DNA of 64,000 nucleotides, from positions 124,001 through 188,000 of the forward strand of contig NZ_FNOB01000008.1 in assembly GCF_900106675.1 (NCBI RefSeq), read 5' to 3'. The position numbers and the translations under genes were made by a program. Positions 63,630-64,000 of this stretch are shown in pieces. Within the stretch, counting starts at the first letter, position 1. The number at the start of each line of letters is the position of its first letter. Under the pieces are notes generated by a model. That model made no database searches. It saw only the letters and a list, made by a program, of their open reading frames with translations, and was not told the origin of the DNA. Origin of the DNA: Allgaiera indica. GTDB taxonomy: Bacteria; Pseudomonadota; Alphaproteobacteria; Rhodobacterales; Rhodobacteraceae.

Positions 63630-64000
63630 ATGGACAAAACCGCAGGCCAAAAGCACGCAGGCGCCTTCCTTTACCCCGCGATCGAACCCTTCGACCAGCG
63701 GATGATGGAGGTCGGCGGCGGACACACGATCTACGTCGAGCAATCCGGACAGCCCCGCGGCATTCCGGTGATCGTCGTGCACGGCGGCCCGGGCGGCGGT
63801 TGCAGCCCCGCCATGCGGCGCTATTTCGACCCCTCCGTCTATCGCACCATCCTGTTCGACCAGCGCGGCTGCGGCCGCTCGCGCCCCCATGCCTCGGTCA
63901 AGGCAAACACCACCTGGGATCTCGTCGCCGACATGGAGCGGATCCGCGAAACCCTGGGTATCACCCGCTGGATGGTCTTCGGCGGCAGCTGGGGCGCGAC
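63630..64000 (+). CDS. pip: Proline iminopeptidase, 5' part
   Basis: The first 123 codons are visible; the rest lies beyond the window. An alpha/beta hydrolase of family S33 that removes N-terminal proline. Motifs: [12 protein letters not shown] (oxyanion loop), [14 protein letters not shown] and the nucleophile elbow GGSWGA at the window edge. Divergent from ubiG, with TTATATAG in the short gap as a possible -10. Confidence 0.9.
   Translation, partial: MDKTAGQKHAGAFLYPAIEPFDQRMMEVGGGHTIYVEQSGQPRGIPVIVVHGGPGGGCSPAMRRYFDPSVYRTILFDQRGCGRSRPHASVKANTTWDLVADMERIRETLGITRWMVFGGSWGA

Overview
The window is chromosomal DNA of a high-GC alphaproteobacterium. Gene content points to the Rhodobacterales (Rhodobacter/Paracoccus/Rhodovulum-like): an ethylmalonyl-CoA pathway operon laid out as in Rhodobacter, the cell-cycle methylase CcrM, an L36 of the zinc-independent type, an rsmB/heparinase/purH/lspA block, and several families known mainly from this order (DUF3035, DUF5928, DUF6478). 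The genus cannot be named from the sequence. Nearly the whole window is gene-dense core genome; the only region that looks recently rearranged is about 24.6-27.6 kb.

Layout. 1-1.1 kb: two tandem TorF-type outer-membrane porin paralogs, the first cut by the window edge. 1.2-3.9 kb: overlapping operon mcl2-nnrU-DUF1737-mch (late steps of the ethylmalonyl-CoA pathway). 4.0-16.4 kb: an SDHAF4-like gene divergent from rsmB, a heparinase-like protein, purH, lspA, a DUF3035 lipoprotein, an active/inactive M16 peptidase pair, mutL and rmuC. 16.5-20.0 kb: a two-gene saccharopine pathway, divergent from a Zn amidohydrolase. 20.2-24.6 kb: tRNA-Arg(CCU) interrupted by a 217-nt group I intron, a LacI-type regulator, two enzymes that modify t6A37 of tRNA (trmO, mtaB), dapF and tRNA-Lys. 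24.7-27.6 kb: a broken tyrosine-recombinase remnant and two divergent LuxR-type regulators, one fused to an alpha/beta hydrolase.

27.7-34.8 kb: purU, the carboxy(nor)spermidine polyamine pathway, a membrane-anchored winged-helix regulator, two small secreted proteins facing each other across paired operator-like palindromes, rnhB, and ccrM with three GANTC sites in its promoter. 34.9-41.0 kb: cardiolipin synthase, an AlkB-type hydroxylase and mutY, divergent from DUF721, a DsbA-like protein and a CoA-transferase. 41.1-51.4 kb: a surface-glycan cluster (sulfotransferase, four glycosyltransferases, galU, kdsB, cysQ) divergent from an ABC-2 polysaccharide export permease. 51.5-55.5 kb: a deacetylase-family gene, xseB, ispA and dxs (isoprenoid precursors). 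55.7-64 kb: N-formylglutamate amidohydrolase, tRNA-Val, rpmJ, zapE, folC, accD, a lipoprotein, DUF6478 and a small conserved gene, ubiG, and the start of a proline iminopeptidase.

Structure beyond the genes: a family of 3'-end modules (a GGGGGGC-N3-GCCCCCC hairpin followed by a GGAGTATTT...AAGATGAA core) occurs at least seven times, each just downstream of a gene and oriented with it. Other unexplained structures are the paired GTTAT-N3-ATAAC palindromes at 32.2 kb, the nested inverted repeats upstream of the export permease, and a terminator hairpin between tRNA-Val and rpmJ. No rRNA, CRISPR array, intact phage or insertion sequence was seen.
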